This document shows positions 52,422-61,152 of a stretch of 64,000 bases of DNA, one piece after another (the stretch's first letter is position 1; every line of letters starts with the position of its first letter). Origin of the DNA: JBFXJF01 sp050175155 (GTDB lineage: Bacteria > Bacillota > Bacilli > Tepidibacillales > Tepidibacillaceae); NCBI GenBank assembly GCA_050175155.1, contig JBFXJF010000010.1, positions 1 through 64,000 on the forward strand, written 5' to 3'. The notes under the pieces were generated by a model that searched no databases, was not told the origin of the DNA, and saw only the letters and a program-made list of their open reading frames with translations. A program made the position numbers and the translations under genes.

Positions 52422-53276
52422 TTAAGCTTTGCCGTTGCTTCCAAATAAAATGATTTTTTCTTTAACTGCTCTTTTAATTTCTTCACGACCTGGTCCTAAG
52501 TACTTTCTTGGATCATATACCTTACTATCATTAATAAATATTTCTCTGATCTTTTTCGTCATTACAATCTGACACTCTGTATTTACATTAATTTTCCCTA
52601 TACCAGCTTTAATTGCCTTCTTTATTGTCTCGTCTGGAATACCCGATCCACCATGTAGTACTAAGGGAATATCTATTTCTTTACATACTGCTTCTATAAT
52701 ATCGAAACGAATTTTCGGCTCCCCTTTATACACCCCATGAGCACTTCCCACAGCAATTGCTAATGCATCTACATCGGTATCCTTATAGTATTTTATGGCT
52801 TCCAATGGGTTTGCTAATAATGCATCCTTGTCTTCTACTGATAAATCATCTTCCGTTCCGCCTATGGTGCCTAACTCACCTTCAACTGAGACCCCCATAG
52901 CTCGGGCAGCTTCGACAATTTTCTTAGTTAAGATGACGTTCTGTTCATAAGAATAATGAGAACCATCAAACATAACAGATGAAAATCCAGCACGAATTAC
53001 CTTCATAGCTATTTCAAAGGAACTACCATGGTCTAAATGTAATGCAATTGGTATATCTGATATCTCAGCAGCAGTTTTTGCAAGAGCAACAGTATATTCT
53101 AAGCCCATGTACTTAATTGCACCTTCGCTTACCCCTAAAATAACCGGTGATCCTTCTTCTATTGCAGCTTCTACAATAGCCTGGGTAAACTCTAGGTTAT
53201 TAATATTAAACTGACCAACAGCATATTTCTCTGCTTTGGCTTTCCTTAACATTTCAGTCATTGAAACTAAAGACAT
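52422..53276 (-). CDS. fbaA: Class II fructose-bisphosphate aldolase
   Basis: A 284-residue zinc-dependent glycolytic aldolase. Metal and catalytic residues lie in HLDHGSS (Asp82, His83), SAHGVYKG and LHGGSGIPD. It is co-transcribed with fsa and follows spo0F, as in B. subtilis. A tagatose-bisphosphate aldolase function is possible within the same family, but the context favours FbaA. Confidence 0.95.
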   Translation of the reverse strand: MSLVSMTEMLRKAKAEKYAVGQFNINNLEFTQAIVEAAIEEGSPVILGVSEGAIKYMGLEYTVALAKTAAEISDIPIALHLDHGSSFEIAMKVIRAGFSSVMFDGSHYSYEQNVILTKKIVEAARAMGVSVEGELGTIGGTEDDLSVEDKDALLANPLEAIKYYKDTDVDALAIAVGSAHGVYKGEPKIRFDIIEAVCKEIDIPLVLHGGSGIPDETIKKAIKAGIGKINVNTECQIVMTKKIREIFINDSKVYDPRKYLGPGREEIKRAVKEKIILFGSNGKA

Positions 53277-53385
53277 TTATTAAATCCCCTTCCTAAATTA
53301 GGTATAGCAACTTCATATAAGGTTATTACAATTATCTTATGTTAAATTCTTTCGTAAAAGAATAAATTTTAACTAAGCAAGTATA

Positions 53386-53796
53386 TCAAATTTCTACTAC
53401 TTTTTCATATATAATATTCTCTGTCCCACTATCCTTAATAAAAATCTCTTTAATTGCTCTTTTCAACTCACCAATATCAAACGGTTTGGTGAAATGACTC
53501 AATATACCGTGCCTATATGCCTCGTTTAATATATCTAGTTCGCCATAAGCAGTCATCATTACTACTTTAATTTCACTATCAAATCCTCTAATATTTTTTA
53601 ATATTTCTATTCCATCCATTCCAGGTATCTTCATGTCTAATATTATGATGTCAGGTTTTTCAGTTTGGGTTATTTCTATAGCTGTTCTTCCGTTGGCAGC
53701 TTGAAAAACTTCGTATCCCTCACCAGTAAACACCTCAGATAATAATAATCTTATTCCCAATTGATCATCAACAATTAACATTTTCTTGCTTTTCAT
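53386..53796 (-). CDS. spo0F: Sporulation phosphorelay response regulator Spo0F
   Basis: A 136-residue single-domain receiver protein that takes phosphate from sporulation kinases and passes it to Spo0B. Phospho-acceptor Asp54 (IILDMKIPG), acidic pocket Asp10/Asp11, switch Thr in MMTAYGE and Lys in FTKPFD are all present. There is no output domain. The C-terminal tail is about 10 residues longer than in B. subtilis. A sigma-H promoter with an overlapping Spo0A-like box lies upstream. Confidence 0.94.
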   Translation of the reverse strand: MKSKKMLIVDDQLGIRLLLSEVFTGEGYEVFQAANGRTAIEITQTEKPDIIILDMKIPGMDGIEILKNIRGFDSEIKVVMMTAYGELDILNEAYRHGILSHFTKPFDIGELKRAIKEIFIKDSGTENIIYEKVVEI

Positions 53797-53851
53797 ACTT
53801 CCTCCTTACATCTATTCCTATTTTACCCAATAACAACAATGTATAAAAGTT

Positions 53852-53880
53852 TCTTTCGGCATAAAATCATAATTTCCTTC
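53852..53880 (-). promoter_or_regulatory. Predicted sigma-H promoter of spo0F with a Spo0A-like box
   Basis: On the minus strand GAAGGAAAT (53872-53880) matches RNAGGAWWW at every position, and GCCGAAAGA (53852-53860) fits RNNGAATWW at most positions, 11 bp apart. TGCCGAA (53855-53861) is one base from the Spo0A box TGTCGAA and overlaps the -10. Confidence 0.65.
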
Positions 53881-53907
53881 TAACTTTTTATATTTTTATT
53901 TTTATTT

Positions 53908-53937
53908 AAATAAAAAGCTATTGTAAGACAATAGCTT
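53908..53937 (-). terminator. Terminator of pyrG
   Basis: A 10-bp stem (AAGCTATTGT/ACAATAGCTT) with a 3-nt loop is followed by TTTTTATTT on the minus strand, just after the pyrG stop. AGTCTGA directly precedes the stem. Confidence 0.9.
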
Positions 53938-53949
53938 CAGACTAAAAAA

Positions 53950-55551
53950 TCAAGAAATGTTTTCAGTTTTCAAAGCTGATTTTATAAATTCTTTAAATAA
54001 TGGATGAGGTTTATTTGGACGTGAGGTAAATTCTGGATGAAATTGTGTTGCAACAAACCATGGATGATCTGATAATTCAATTATTTCAACCAACTTACCA
54101 TCAGGTGATGTACCTGAAATTATCAATCCAGCCTTTTGAAATTGCTCACGAAAATCATTGTTAAACTCAAAGCGATGGCGATGGCGCTCATCTATTAAAT
54201 CTCTTTGGTAGCAATATTTCGCTTTAGTCATATCAATTAATTTACATGGATATAACCCTAATCTCATTGTACCTCCCAAATCCTGAAGTGTCTTTTGTTC
54301 TGGTAGAAGGTCGATTACTGGATATATCGTTTTCTCATTGAACTCAGTGCTATTAGAATTCTCTAATCCCATAACATTTCTTGCAAATTCAATTACAGCT
54401 GTCTGCATCCCTAAGCAAATACCTAAAAACGGTATTTTCTTTTCTCGAGCATATTTTATTGCTAATATTTTACCTTCAATTCCTCTATCCCCGAATCCGC
54501 CTGGAACTAATATTCCATTAACTTCACTTAATAGTTCATTCACATTTTCAGAATTTAAAAATTCAGCATTTACCCATTTGATTTCAATATCGGAATCATT
54601 AGCATATCCTGCATGATATAGTGCTTCTGCTACACTTAGATAAGCATCATGGAGTGAAACGTACTTACCCACAATAGCAATAGATGTAATATTTTTTAGG
54701 TTTTTTATCTTGCTTACTAAGTTAATCCACTCTGTCATATTAGCTTTCGGAACATCTAATTTTAAGTGTTTAATCACATATTCGTCCAGACCTTGCTCTT
54801 GTAACATTATAGGGACTTCGTATAATGTTTCTAAGTCCATATTTTCAATAACCGCTTCTTTTTCGATATCACAAAATAATGCTATCTTTTCTTTTAAATC
54901 CATTGTTAAAGGATGATTTGTTCTACATACTATAACATTAGGCTGAATACCAATACTACGAAGTTCTTTTACGCTGTGCTGAGTTGGCTTAGTTTTAAGT
55001 TCCCCTGCAGCATCAATATATGGTATCAAAGTTACGTGAATATAAATTATGTTATCTCTGCCTAAATCTTTCTTTATTTGTCTAATAGCCTCTAAATAAG
55101 GGAGACTCTCTATATCCCCTACTGTTCCACCAATCTCCGTGATAACAACGTCTGTATCAATGCCCGCTCTAAAAATATGTTCCTTAATTTCATTAGTAAT
55201 GTGCGGAATTACTTGCACTGTTGCACCTAAGTAATCCCCATGTCTTTCTTTGTTAATAACAGATGAATAAATCTTCCCAGTCGTAACATTATTGTTCTTA
55301 TTTAAACTTATATCGATAAAACGTTCATAATGCCCTAAGTCTAAATCCGTTTCTGCACCATCATCTGTTACAAATACTTCCCCATGCTGATACGGACTCA
55401 TTGTGCCTGGATCTATATTTATATACGGATCGAGCTTCTGAATTGTTACTTTTAGACCTCTATTCTTAAGAAGTCTACCTAGTGATGCAGCAGTAATACC
55501 TTTGCCTAAAGATGATACAACTCCCCCTGTTACAAAGATGAATTTTGCCAC
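53950..55551 (-). CDS. pyrG: CTP synthase
   Basis: A 533-residue enzyme making CTP from UTP with glutamine as nitrogen donor. N-terminal synthase domain: FVTGGVVSSLGKG (P-loop, 6-18). C-terminal class I amidotransferase: nucleophile Cys in GICLGMQ (about 380), and the His/Glu pair in FHPEF. The GTG start has GGGG 8 nt upstream. An attenuator and its own promoter precede it, indicating regulation by CTP level. Confidence 0.97.
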   Translation of the reverse strand: MAKFIFVTGGVVSSLGKGITAASLGRLLKNRGLKVTIQKLDPYINIDPGTMSPYQHGEVFVTDDGAETDLDLGHYERFIDISLNKNNNVTTGKIYSSVINKERHGDYLGATVQVIPHITNEIKEHIFRAGIDTDVVITEIGGTVGDIESLPYLEAIRQIKKDLGRDNIIYIHVTLIPYIDAAGELKTKPTQHSVKELRSIGIQPNVIVCRTNHPLTMDLKEKIALFCDIEKEAVIENMDLETLYEVPIMLQEQGLDEYVIKHLKLDVPKANMTEWINLVSKIKNLKNITSIAIVGKYVSLHDAYLSVAEALYHAGYANDSDIEIKWVNAEFLNSENVNELLSEVNGILVPGGFGDRGIEGKILAIKYAREKKIPFLGICLGMQTAVIEFARNVMGLENSNSTEFNEKTIYPVIDLLPEQKTLQDLGGTMRLGLYPCKLIDMTKAKYCYQRDLIDERHRHRFEFNNDFREQFQKAGLIISGTSPDGKLVEIIELSDHPWFVATQFHPEFTSRPNKPHPLFKEFIKSALKTENIS

Positions 55552-55683
55552 TCAAGATTCCCCTTTCCTACTAATTTTGTGTATTAAAAATAAAAAAAAC
55601 AAAAGTATATCCCTTGATAGGGGCTCTTTTGTTTATCCTATTAGTTTCCTAATATAATATGATTAATCCTAATTCTAATGCCC
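55552..55683 (-). promoter_or_regulatory. pyrG leader with CTP-responsive attenuator layout
   Basis: The predicted transcript starts GGGC. A leader hairpin (55597-55634) has a 9-bp outer stem AAACAAAAG/CTTTTGTTT and an inner CCCT/AGGG stem, followed by a T-rich tail, so it is a terminator between the promoter and pyrG. Its 5' arm contains GAGCCCC. In B. subtilis, low CTP causes slippage adding G residues after GGG, and the poly-G pairs with the 5' arm and prevents termination. All the required parts are here. Confidence 0.75.
55597..55634 (-). terminator. Leader terminator upstream of pyrG (also rpoE terminator)
   Basis: Outer stem 55597-55605 with 55626-55634, inner CCCT/AGGG, then TTTTT and ATTTTT on the minus strand. 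It lies 90-130 nt after the rpoE stop and would also end rpoE read-through. Confidence 0.8.
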
Positions 55684-55690
55684 ATAAAGT

Positions 55691-55719
55691 AGTTTACTAG
55701 CAAGTAAAACTAATGTCAA
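55691..55719 (-). promoter_or_regulatory. Predicted promoter of pyrG
   Basis: TTGACA (55714-55719) and TAAACT (55691-55696) on the minus strand are separated by 17 bp. The first G of GGGC, at 55683, is 8 nt beyond the -10 hexamer, a normal distance for the start site. Confidence 0.7.
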
Positions 55720-55724
55720 GGCAA

Positions 55725-56369
55725 TTATAAATTATCTTCAGACTCATCGCCATAGAAGTCAACTTCGTCATCATCAACATCTTTATCTAAAATTAGATCT
55801 TCATCATCTATTATTATATCATTCTCATCATCTAACTCTATATCTATGTCTATTTCTTCATCTAACTCTATATCTTCGTCTAACTCTATATCTATGTCTA
55901 TTTCTTCATCTAACCCTATATCTATATCTTCGTCAATGTCTTCATCAATGTCTTCATGATCAAGAATTATCTCTTCCTCATCTTCATCATCGTCATCTTT
56001 ATCTTTAATAAACAGTTCCTCTTCTTCTATTAAATCTTCGTCATCTAAAAAATCTAGATCGTCTTCGTCATCTTCAATGTCCTTGGCAATTAGCAGTGCC
56101 TCTGCCTTTTCAAGTGGATACCAACTTTTCAATCCCCATTCATTTTGCCCTAAATGAATAAATCTACCATCGATATTTATTTCAGTATAAAGTTGCGGAA
56201 GATAGTCAAATAATTTATCCTCATTTAGATTTTTTACTTCAGATATTTCATTAATTAAATCTTTAAAATAAAATGTCTTTTTGGCCTGTCTTAATATTTC
56301 ATATGCTAATTCAATTGTTGGCATTTCAATTACCGAACTCTCGTCAAATTGATATAAATTTTCACTCAT
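55725..56369 (-). CDS. rpoE: RNA polymerase delta subunit RpoE
   Basis: A 214-residue Gram-positive RNA polymerase accessory factor. The folded N-terminal domain (about 15-90; ELAYEILRQAKKTFYFKDLINEI, and the WYPLEKAEA end) binds polymerase. Residues 96-214 are almost entirely Asp, Glu, Ile and Leu, a disordered polyanion that strips nucleic acid from polymerase. The tail is longer than the B. subtilis one (173 residues total) and contains tandem DIDIELDE-type repeats. pyrG follows, as in B. subtilis. Confidence 0.94.
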   Translation of the reverse strand: MSENLYQFDESSVIEMPTIELAYEILRQAKKTFYFKDLINEISEVKNLNEDKLFDYLPQLYTEINIDGRFIHLGQNEWGLKSWYPLEKAEALLIAKDIEDDEDDLDFLDDEDLIEEEELFIKDKDDDDEDEEEIILDHEDIDEDIDEDIDIGLDEEIDIDIELDEDIELDEEIDIDIELDDENDIIIDDEDLILDKDVDDDEVDFYGDESEDNL

Positions 56370-56491
56370 ATTCTGGGCACACCTTTCTTTAATATGTTCA
56401 GAACGTAAAACAATAACCTTTGCTTTGTTTACAATAATAACATTCTAATCATTTTTTTTATTATGTCAAATTATATTTGTAAATTTATTAA

Positions 56492-56647
56492 TTAGAAGAA
56501 GATTTTAAATAATTGATATCCTAGATATATCCCTACTATGCCCATTACACCTGCTAGTGCGGGAGGAGCTGGTATTGGTAACTTGAATAATCCAAAAATA
56601 AAGCCAACTATTAATCCACTTAATGTTGCTAATAAAACTTCTTTCAT
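56492..56647 (-). CDS. XapX-domain small membrane protein
   Basis: A 51-residue protein, too short for usual length cut-offs. It starts MKEVLLATLSGLIVGF and contains LFKLPIPAPPALAGVMGIVGI, the hallmark of XapX-domain (DUF1427) proteins, with two hydrophobic segments (about 5-20 and 32-47) around a Pro-rich turn. The ATG lies 12 nt after the ywiB stop, so it is probably translated by coupling. The function of the family is unknown. Confidence 0.85.
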   Translation of the reverse strand: MKEVLLATLSGLIVGFIFGLFKLPIPAPPALAGVMGIVGIYLGYQLFKIFF

Positions 56648-56659
56648 ATTATTATCTCA

Positions 56660-57091
56660 TTAACCAATATAAGTTACCTCCAATGTATACTTCCCACTAA
56701 TTTGACTACTAATTTTCATGTTATAAACCAAATATATTTTACCGCCATCTTCGTTGTCAATTATAGCTATATCATTTGTAATTGTTTCTAAGTTAATATT
56801 CCCAAATGGTCCCTTATATTCACTTAGATAGGTATATCCTTCTTGAAATACTTGTTTCATTTTTATATCACCTTGTCTAACTAATGTAACTATGTAAGGT
56901 GTATAATATTTATTCCACTTAATAATAGTCCAAGTATTTCCAAGCTCCTGTTTAGGATTATCCTTATATCTTAAAAAACAATCATTCCCTTTAAAATATA
57001 ATACACCGCTATATTGATTACTCATTGTTTCTTTAACTTCGTTTTCATAGTCTATAATTGTCGTAACTAAGATTTTTACTTCCCTAGACAT
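56660..57091 (-). CDS. ywiB: DUF1934 protein, YwiB family
   Basis: A 143-residue predicted calycin-like beta-barrel protein of unknown function. Recognisable strands include GVLYFKGNDCFLRYKD and EGYTYLSEYKGPFGNINLET. In Bacillus ywiB is next to speE-speB, the same linkage as here. Its ATG at 57091 overlaps the speB end by 8 bases; a TTG two codons earlier is a less likely start. Confidence 0.85.
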   Translation of the reverse strand: MSREVKILVTTIIDYENEVKETMSNQYSGVLYFKGNDCFLRYKDNPKQELGNTWTIIKWNKYYTPYIVTLVRQGDIKMKQVFQEGYTYLSEYKGPFGNINLETITNDIAIIDNEDGGKIYLVYNMKISSQISGKYTLEVTYIG

Positions 57092-57947
57092 TAGCAACCA
57101 AAAGTATTTCTCTTACCAATTTTGCGGCTAAGATAGATGTCTGGTCTGCGATATCATATATTGGAGCAACTTCTACAATGTCTGCACCAATAATATTTAA
57201 TTTGACCATTTCGTGAATGGCCGCTAACATTTCTACAGAAGTTATCCCTCCTGACTCTAATGTACCAGTTCCTGGTGCAAATGCTGGATCTAGTACGTCT
57301 ATGTCAATAGTTAAATATACCGGTCTGCCTAATACCTGTGGAATAGCTTTTTGTACTGACTCTAAAACTGTGTATGGATAAAAGTTAAGATTGTTTTTAG
57401 CAAAAACAAATTCTTCTTTTAACCCTGATCGAATTCCAAATTGATATACATTCTTTCCACCTATAAGATCAACAATTTTACGAATAGGCGTTGAATGGGA
57501 TAAAGTTTCCCCTTCATAATTACTCCTTAAGTCTGTATGTGCATCAAAATGAAATAGAACCATATCGGGATATTTTTTATATATTTCCCTTACTATAGGC
57601 CACGTAACTAAATGTTCTCCCCCTAATCCTAGCGGAAATTTACCATCTTTAATTATCTTCGCAACATAATCACCAATTATATTAATACTTTTTTCAGGAT
57701 TTCCAAAAGGTAATGGAATATCCCCCGCATCAAAATATTTAATCTCAGATAAATCTCTGTCTAGATAGGGGCTATATTCCTCTAGGACAATTGAAACCTC
57801 TCTAATTTTTTTTGGACCAAACCTAGAACCAGGTCGAAAACTAGCAGTGAAATCCATCGGCATTCCATATATTACTGTATCAGATTGTTGGTAATCCGGA
57901 CAAGATGCCATAAAAACGTTCCCAGAGTATGCTTCATCAAATTTCAT
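57084..57947 (-). CDS. speB: Agmatinase (ureohydrolase family)
   Basis: A 287-residue manganese enzyme that releases putrescine and urea from agmatine. Dinuclear metal ligands lie in GGEHLVTW, HFDAHTDLR and TIDIDVLDPAFAPGTGT. It forms an operon with speE 5 nt upstream, supplying putrescine to spermidine synthase. Arginase or formiminoglutamase are possible relatives, but linkage to speE argues for agmatinase. Confidence 0.94.
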   Translation of the reverse strand: MKFDEAYSGNVFMASCPDYQQSDTVIYGMPMDFTASFRPGSRFGPKKIREVSIVLEEYSPYLDRDLSEIKYFDAGDIPLPFGNPEKSINIIGDYVAKIIKDGKFPLGLGGEHLVTWPIVREIYKKYPDMVLFHFDAHTDLRSNYEGETLSHSTPIRKIVDLIGGKNVYQFGIRSGLKEEFVFAKNNLNFYPYTVLESVQKAIPQVLGRPVYLTIDIDVLDPAFAPGTGTLESGGITSVEMLAAIHEMVKLNIIGADIVEVAPIYDIADQTSILAAKLVREILLVANV

Positions 57948-57952
57948 TCTAT

Positions 57953-58783
57953 TTACTCCTTTGTTAAATCTTCAACAAATTTAGGAAGTTGAAAAATTGA
58001 TTTATGAATCTGTTTTGTATAATATTTTGTATTTAAGTCAATTATTCCTTCCTCACTAACTTCTAATGGATCATATTTCTTTGAACCAATTGTAAAACTC
58101 CACAATCCGCTTGGGTAAGTAGGTATGCTAACTGTATATAATCTTGTAATCGGAAAAATAGAATTAATATCCTTAAAAACCCTTCTTATTAATTCTTGAT
58201 TAAACCACGGCGATTCAGTTTGTGCAACCAATATGCCATCCTCTTTTAAGCACTCAGATATGCTTTGATAAAAACCTTTTTCGAAAAGTCCAACCGCTGG
58301 ACCTATTGGTTCTGTAGAATCAACCATAATAATGTCAAACTCGCTTTTATGGTCATTAATATATTTAATGCCATCTACTACTTGAATATCTACTCGCTGA
58401 TCATCAAGAGCACTAGCTATTTGAGGGAGAAATTGTTTTGATGTTTCAATAACCCTTCCATCTATTTCTGCCAACACGGCTTTTTCAACAGTAGGGTGCT
58501 TTAAAATTTCCCTAATGGCACCTCCGTCACCGCCTCCAACAACTAAGACTTTCTTCGGACAAGGGTGAGTATTTAAAGCAACATGTGTTATCATCTCGTG
58601 ATAAACAAATTCGTCTGCATCGGTAGTCATAACCATTCCATCCAAAACCAACATTTTCCCAAATTGATTAGTCTCGATTATGTCTAACTTCTGAAAATTG
58701 GTAACCTCCGTGTGAATTGTGCGCGATATCTTCGTTGTAATGCCGTGATTTGCTGTTTGTTTTTCCGTATACCATAATTCCAT
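57953..58783 (-). CDS. speE: Spermidine synthase
   Basis: A 276-residue aminopropyltransferase using decarboxylated SAM and putrescine. The motif VVGGGDGGAIREILKH (SAM-binding) and DSTEPIGPA (catalytic Asp region) are complete. The ATG at 58783 has AGGATG 8 nt upstream and gives the expected MELWYTEKQT N-terminus. speD, which makes the aminopropyl donor, is not in the window. Confidence 0.95.
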   Translation of the reverse strand: MELWYTEKQTANHGITTKISRTIHTEVTNFQKLDIIETNQFGKMLVLDGMVMTTDADEFVYHEMITHVALNTHPCPKKVLVVGGGDGGAIREILKHPTVEKAVLAEIDGRVIETSKQFLPQIASALDDQRVDIQVVDGIKYINDHKSEFDIIMVDSTEPIGPAVGLFEKGFYQSISECLKEDGILVAQTESPWFNQELIRRVFKDINSIFPITRLYTVSIPTYPSGLWSFTIGSKKYDPLEVSEEGIIDLNTKYYTKQIHKSIFQLPKFVEDLTKE

Positions 58784-58852
58784 GTATATCACATCCTAAT
58801 TTAGTATATTTTTAGACTTCCCATTTTCCTTTATAAAATATCAAGTTGTATT

Positions 58853-58884
58853 ATATAGAATTAGTATAGTATAAGGCAATATTT
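58853..58884 (+). promoter_or_regulatory. Possible sigma-F promoter of the class A PBP gene
   Basis: GGCAATATTT (58875-58884) fits the sigma-F -10 pattern GGNRANANTW at every position. The best -35 is a weak ATATA 17 bp upstream. B. subtilis pbpG in this position is forespore expressed. Confidence 0.35.
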
Positions 58885-58934
58885 TTTTACCAATAATAGA
58901 ATAAAAACTATTATTATTTTGAAAAGAGGGACAA

Positions 58935-60992
58935 ATGAGTAATTACAATGAGCCAAATGATTTGATATTAGTACGTTTTTTAAAGTTTATAAAGAAAACA
59001 ATTAATTTCGCTATTATCGGATTTATTATAGCTGGTAGCTTAGCAATTCTATTAATCTTATATTTGCAATCACTTCCACTACTTAATACTACAACTGAGC
59101 AAACAACCTTTATTTACTCTATGGATGGCACAGTACTTGATGATTTACATTCTGTTGAGAATAGAGTCTATGTACCACTTTCCAAAATTCCTCAATCTTT
59201 AATTGATGCAACTATTGCTATTGAGGACCGTAAATTTTACAGCCATTTCGGTTTTGATCTATTCAGAATTGGAGGAGCACTTATTGAAGATATTAAACAT
59301 AACTCAAAGGTTCAAGGTGCAAGTACAATTACACAGCAACTAGCAAAAAATTTATACTTATCTTTAGATAAAACTTGGGAACGTAAGTTTAAAGAAATTT
59401 TATTAGCCATTCAATTGGAACTTCAATATAGTAAAAAAGAAATACTAGAGTTGTATTTAAATGAAATATACTTTGGCTATTCGACTAACGGTGTCCAAAT
59501 GGCAGCTAAAACTTACTTTGATAAGGATGTTAGTGAGCTTAGTTTAGCTGAAAGTTCTATGTTAGCTGGTATTCCTAAAGGACCGGCATATTACTCTCCT
59601 TTTAGTAATATGGATAATGCCAAGGCAAGACAAAAGCTTGTATTAACTGCGATGGTTAATGAAAATTATATTACAAAGGAAGAAGCGGATATAGCTTACG
59701 AAACAAACCTTGTTTTTAAGAACTCTAATATAAAGAATTATCCTACACAAGCACCATACTTTAGGGATTACGTTATAACAATCTTAAAAACACAACACGG
59801 ATTTACTGATGAAGATATTTATACTGGAGGATTAAAGGTCTATACTACTTTGGATTCAAAAATCCAAAGTTCTGCTGAGGAAACAATTTCAAAATACCTT
59901 TTTGATAAAAATGAATTGCAGGTTGCTTTAATTAGTATAGAACCTAGCACTGGGTATATTAAAGCTATGGTCGGCGGTCGTGATTACACTGAAAGCCAGT
60001 ATAATCGTGTATTTGCTTATAGACAGCCTGGTTCATCGTTTAAACCAATATTATATTTGGCAGCTTTGGAAAATGGTTTTACTCCTGTTTCAAAGTTTAT
60101 TAGTGAGCCAACTGTTTTTACTTTTTCTAATAATAAAACATATGAACCCTCAAATTATGGAGATAGTTATCCATATAAGGAAATAGATTTAAGATATGCT
60201 TTAACCCATTCTGATAATATATATGCTGTTAAAACTCACCTTGAAATAGGCATGGATAAACTTGTTGATATGAGTAAGAAATTAGGCATAAATGCAGTTT
60301 TGGAGGCATATCCTTCTCTAGCCTTAGGAAGTCAAGAGGTCTCTCCCTTTGATATGACAAAAGCCTACGGAGTAATTGCTAATAATGGTAAAGCAATTCA
60401 GCCAATTGCAATCCTAAAAATCTTAGATAAGAACGGTAATACCATTTATGAAAATAAAGAAACAGTAGAAACCCAGGTAATATTAGATACAACTGCCTTT
60501 ACGATGACCTATTTAATGGAGGGTGTATTTGAAGCTGGAGGTACTGGATTCAATGTATCTGATTTAATTAAAAGACCTGTTGCTGGTAAAACGGGAACGA
60601 CCGATTATGATTCATGGTTAATCGGCTATACTCCACTACTTGTAACTACTTTATGGACAGGTTATGACCAAAATCAACTACTAGTTGGTGATGACGCTTA
60701 TCTTGCTAAAACAATTTGGGCGGAGTATATGGAGAAGGCACATGAAGGTATTGCACCACAATTATTCAAAGTGCCCGATGGAATAATAAGTATGTATGTA
60801 TGTTCTGAAACAGGGGATATTGCTACTACCGCTTGTCCTAATCCTAGATTAGAAGCCTTTGTTGAGGGAACAGAACCCACCGAGTATTGTAAGATACATA
60901 GTAATATTGATCAAAACCCAATTCCTTTGGATGGTGAAACCACTAATTCTTCTTCTTTATGGAACAAGTTTAAATATTGGTGGAATAATTAA
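58935..60992 (+). CDS. pbpG: Class A penicillin-binding protein (PbpG/PBP2d-like)
   Basis: A 685-residue bifunctional wall synthase with an N-terminal membrane anchor (about 22-46). The glycosyltransferase-51 domain (about 65-240) has catalytic Glu97 in AIEDRKFYSHFGFD and GASTITQQLAKNLYL. The transpeptidase domain has Ser367 and Lys370 (PGSSFKP), a Ser-x-Asn motif in THSDNIYA, and KTGTT near 555. It is divergent from speE, as pbpG is in B. subtilis, where it contributes to spore peptidoglycan. GAGGG precedes the ATG. The short tail has no extra domain. Confidence 0.9.
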   Translation: MSNYNEPNDLILVRFLKFIKKTINFAIIGFIIAGSLAILLILYLQSLPLLNTTTEQTTFIYSMDGTVLDDLHSVENRVYVPLSKIPQSLIDATIAIEDRKFYSHFGFDLFRIGGALIEDIKHNSKVQGASTITQQLAKNLYLSLDKTWERKFKEILLAIQLELQYSKKEILELYLNEIYFGYSTNGVQMAAKTYFDKDVSELSLAESSMLAGIPKGPAYYSPFSNMDNAKARQKLVLTAMVNENYITKEEADIAYETNLVFKNSNIKNYPTQAPYFRDYVITILKTQHGFTDEDIYTGGLKVYTTLDSKIQSSAEETISKYLFDKNELQVALISIEPSTGYIKAMVGGRDYTESQYNRVFAYRQPGSSFKPILYLAALENGFTPVSKFISEPTVFTFSNNKTYEPSNYGDSYPYKEIDLRYALTHSDNIYAVKTHLEIGMDKLVDMSKKLGINAVLEAYPSLALGSQEVSPFDMTKAYGVIANNGKAIQPIAILKILDKNGNTIYENKETVETQVILDTTAFTMTYLMEGVFEAGGTGFNVSDLIKRPVAGKTGTTDYDSWLIGYTPLLVTTLWTGYDQNQLLVGDDAYLAKTIWAEYMEKAHEGIAPQLFKVPDGIISMYVCSETGDIATTACPNPRLEAFVEGTEPTEYCKIHSNIDQNPIPLDGETTNSSSLWNKFKYWWNN

Positions 60993-61152
60993 AGTTGATA
61001 AAATATTTAACCTCTTGATATAATCTACTTAAAATTTGAAACTATTCTTTTCATTGCTCGTAAGATATTATGTATTGGAAAAGTAAATTTATTATTTTGA
61101 TGATTATATTTTTATTATAATTATGATAAAAATTCATGGAGGTAAAAATAAG

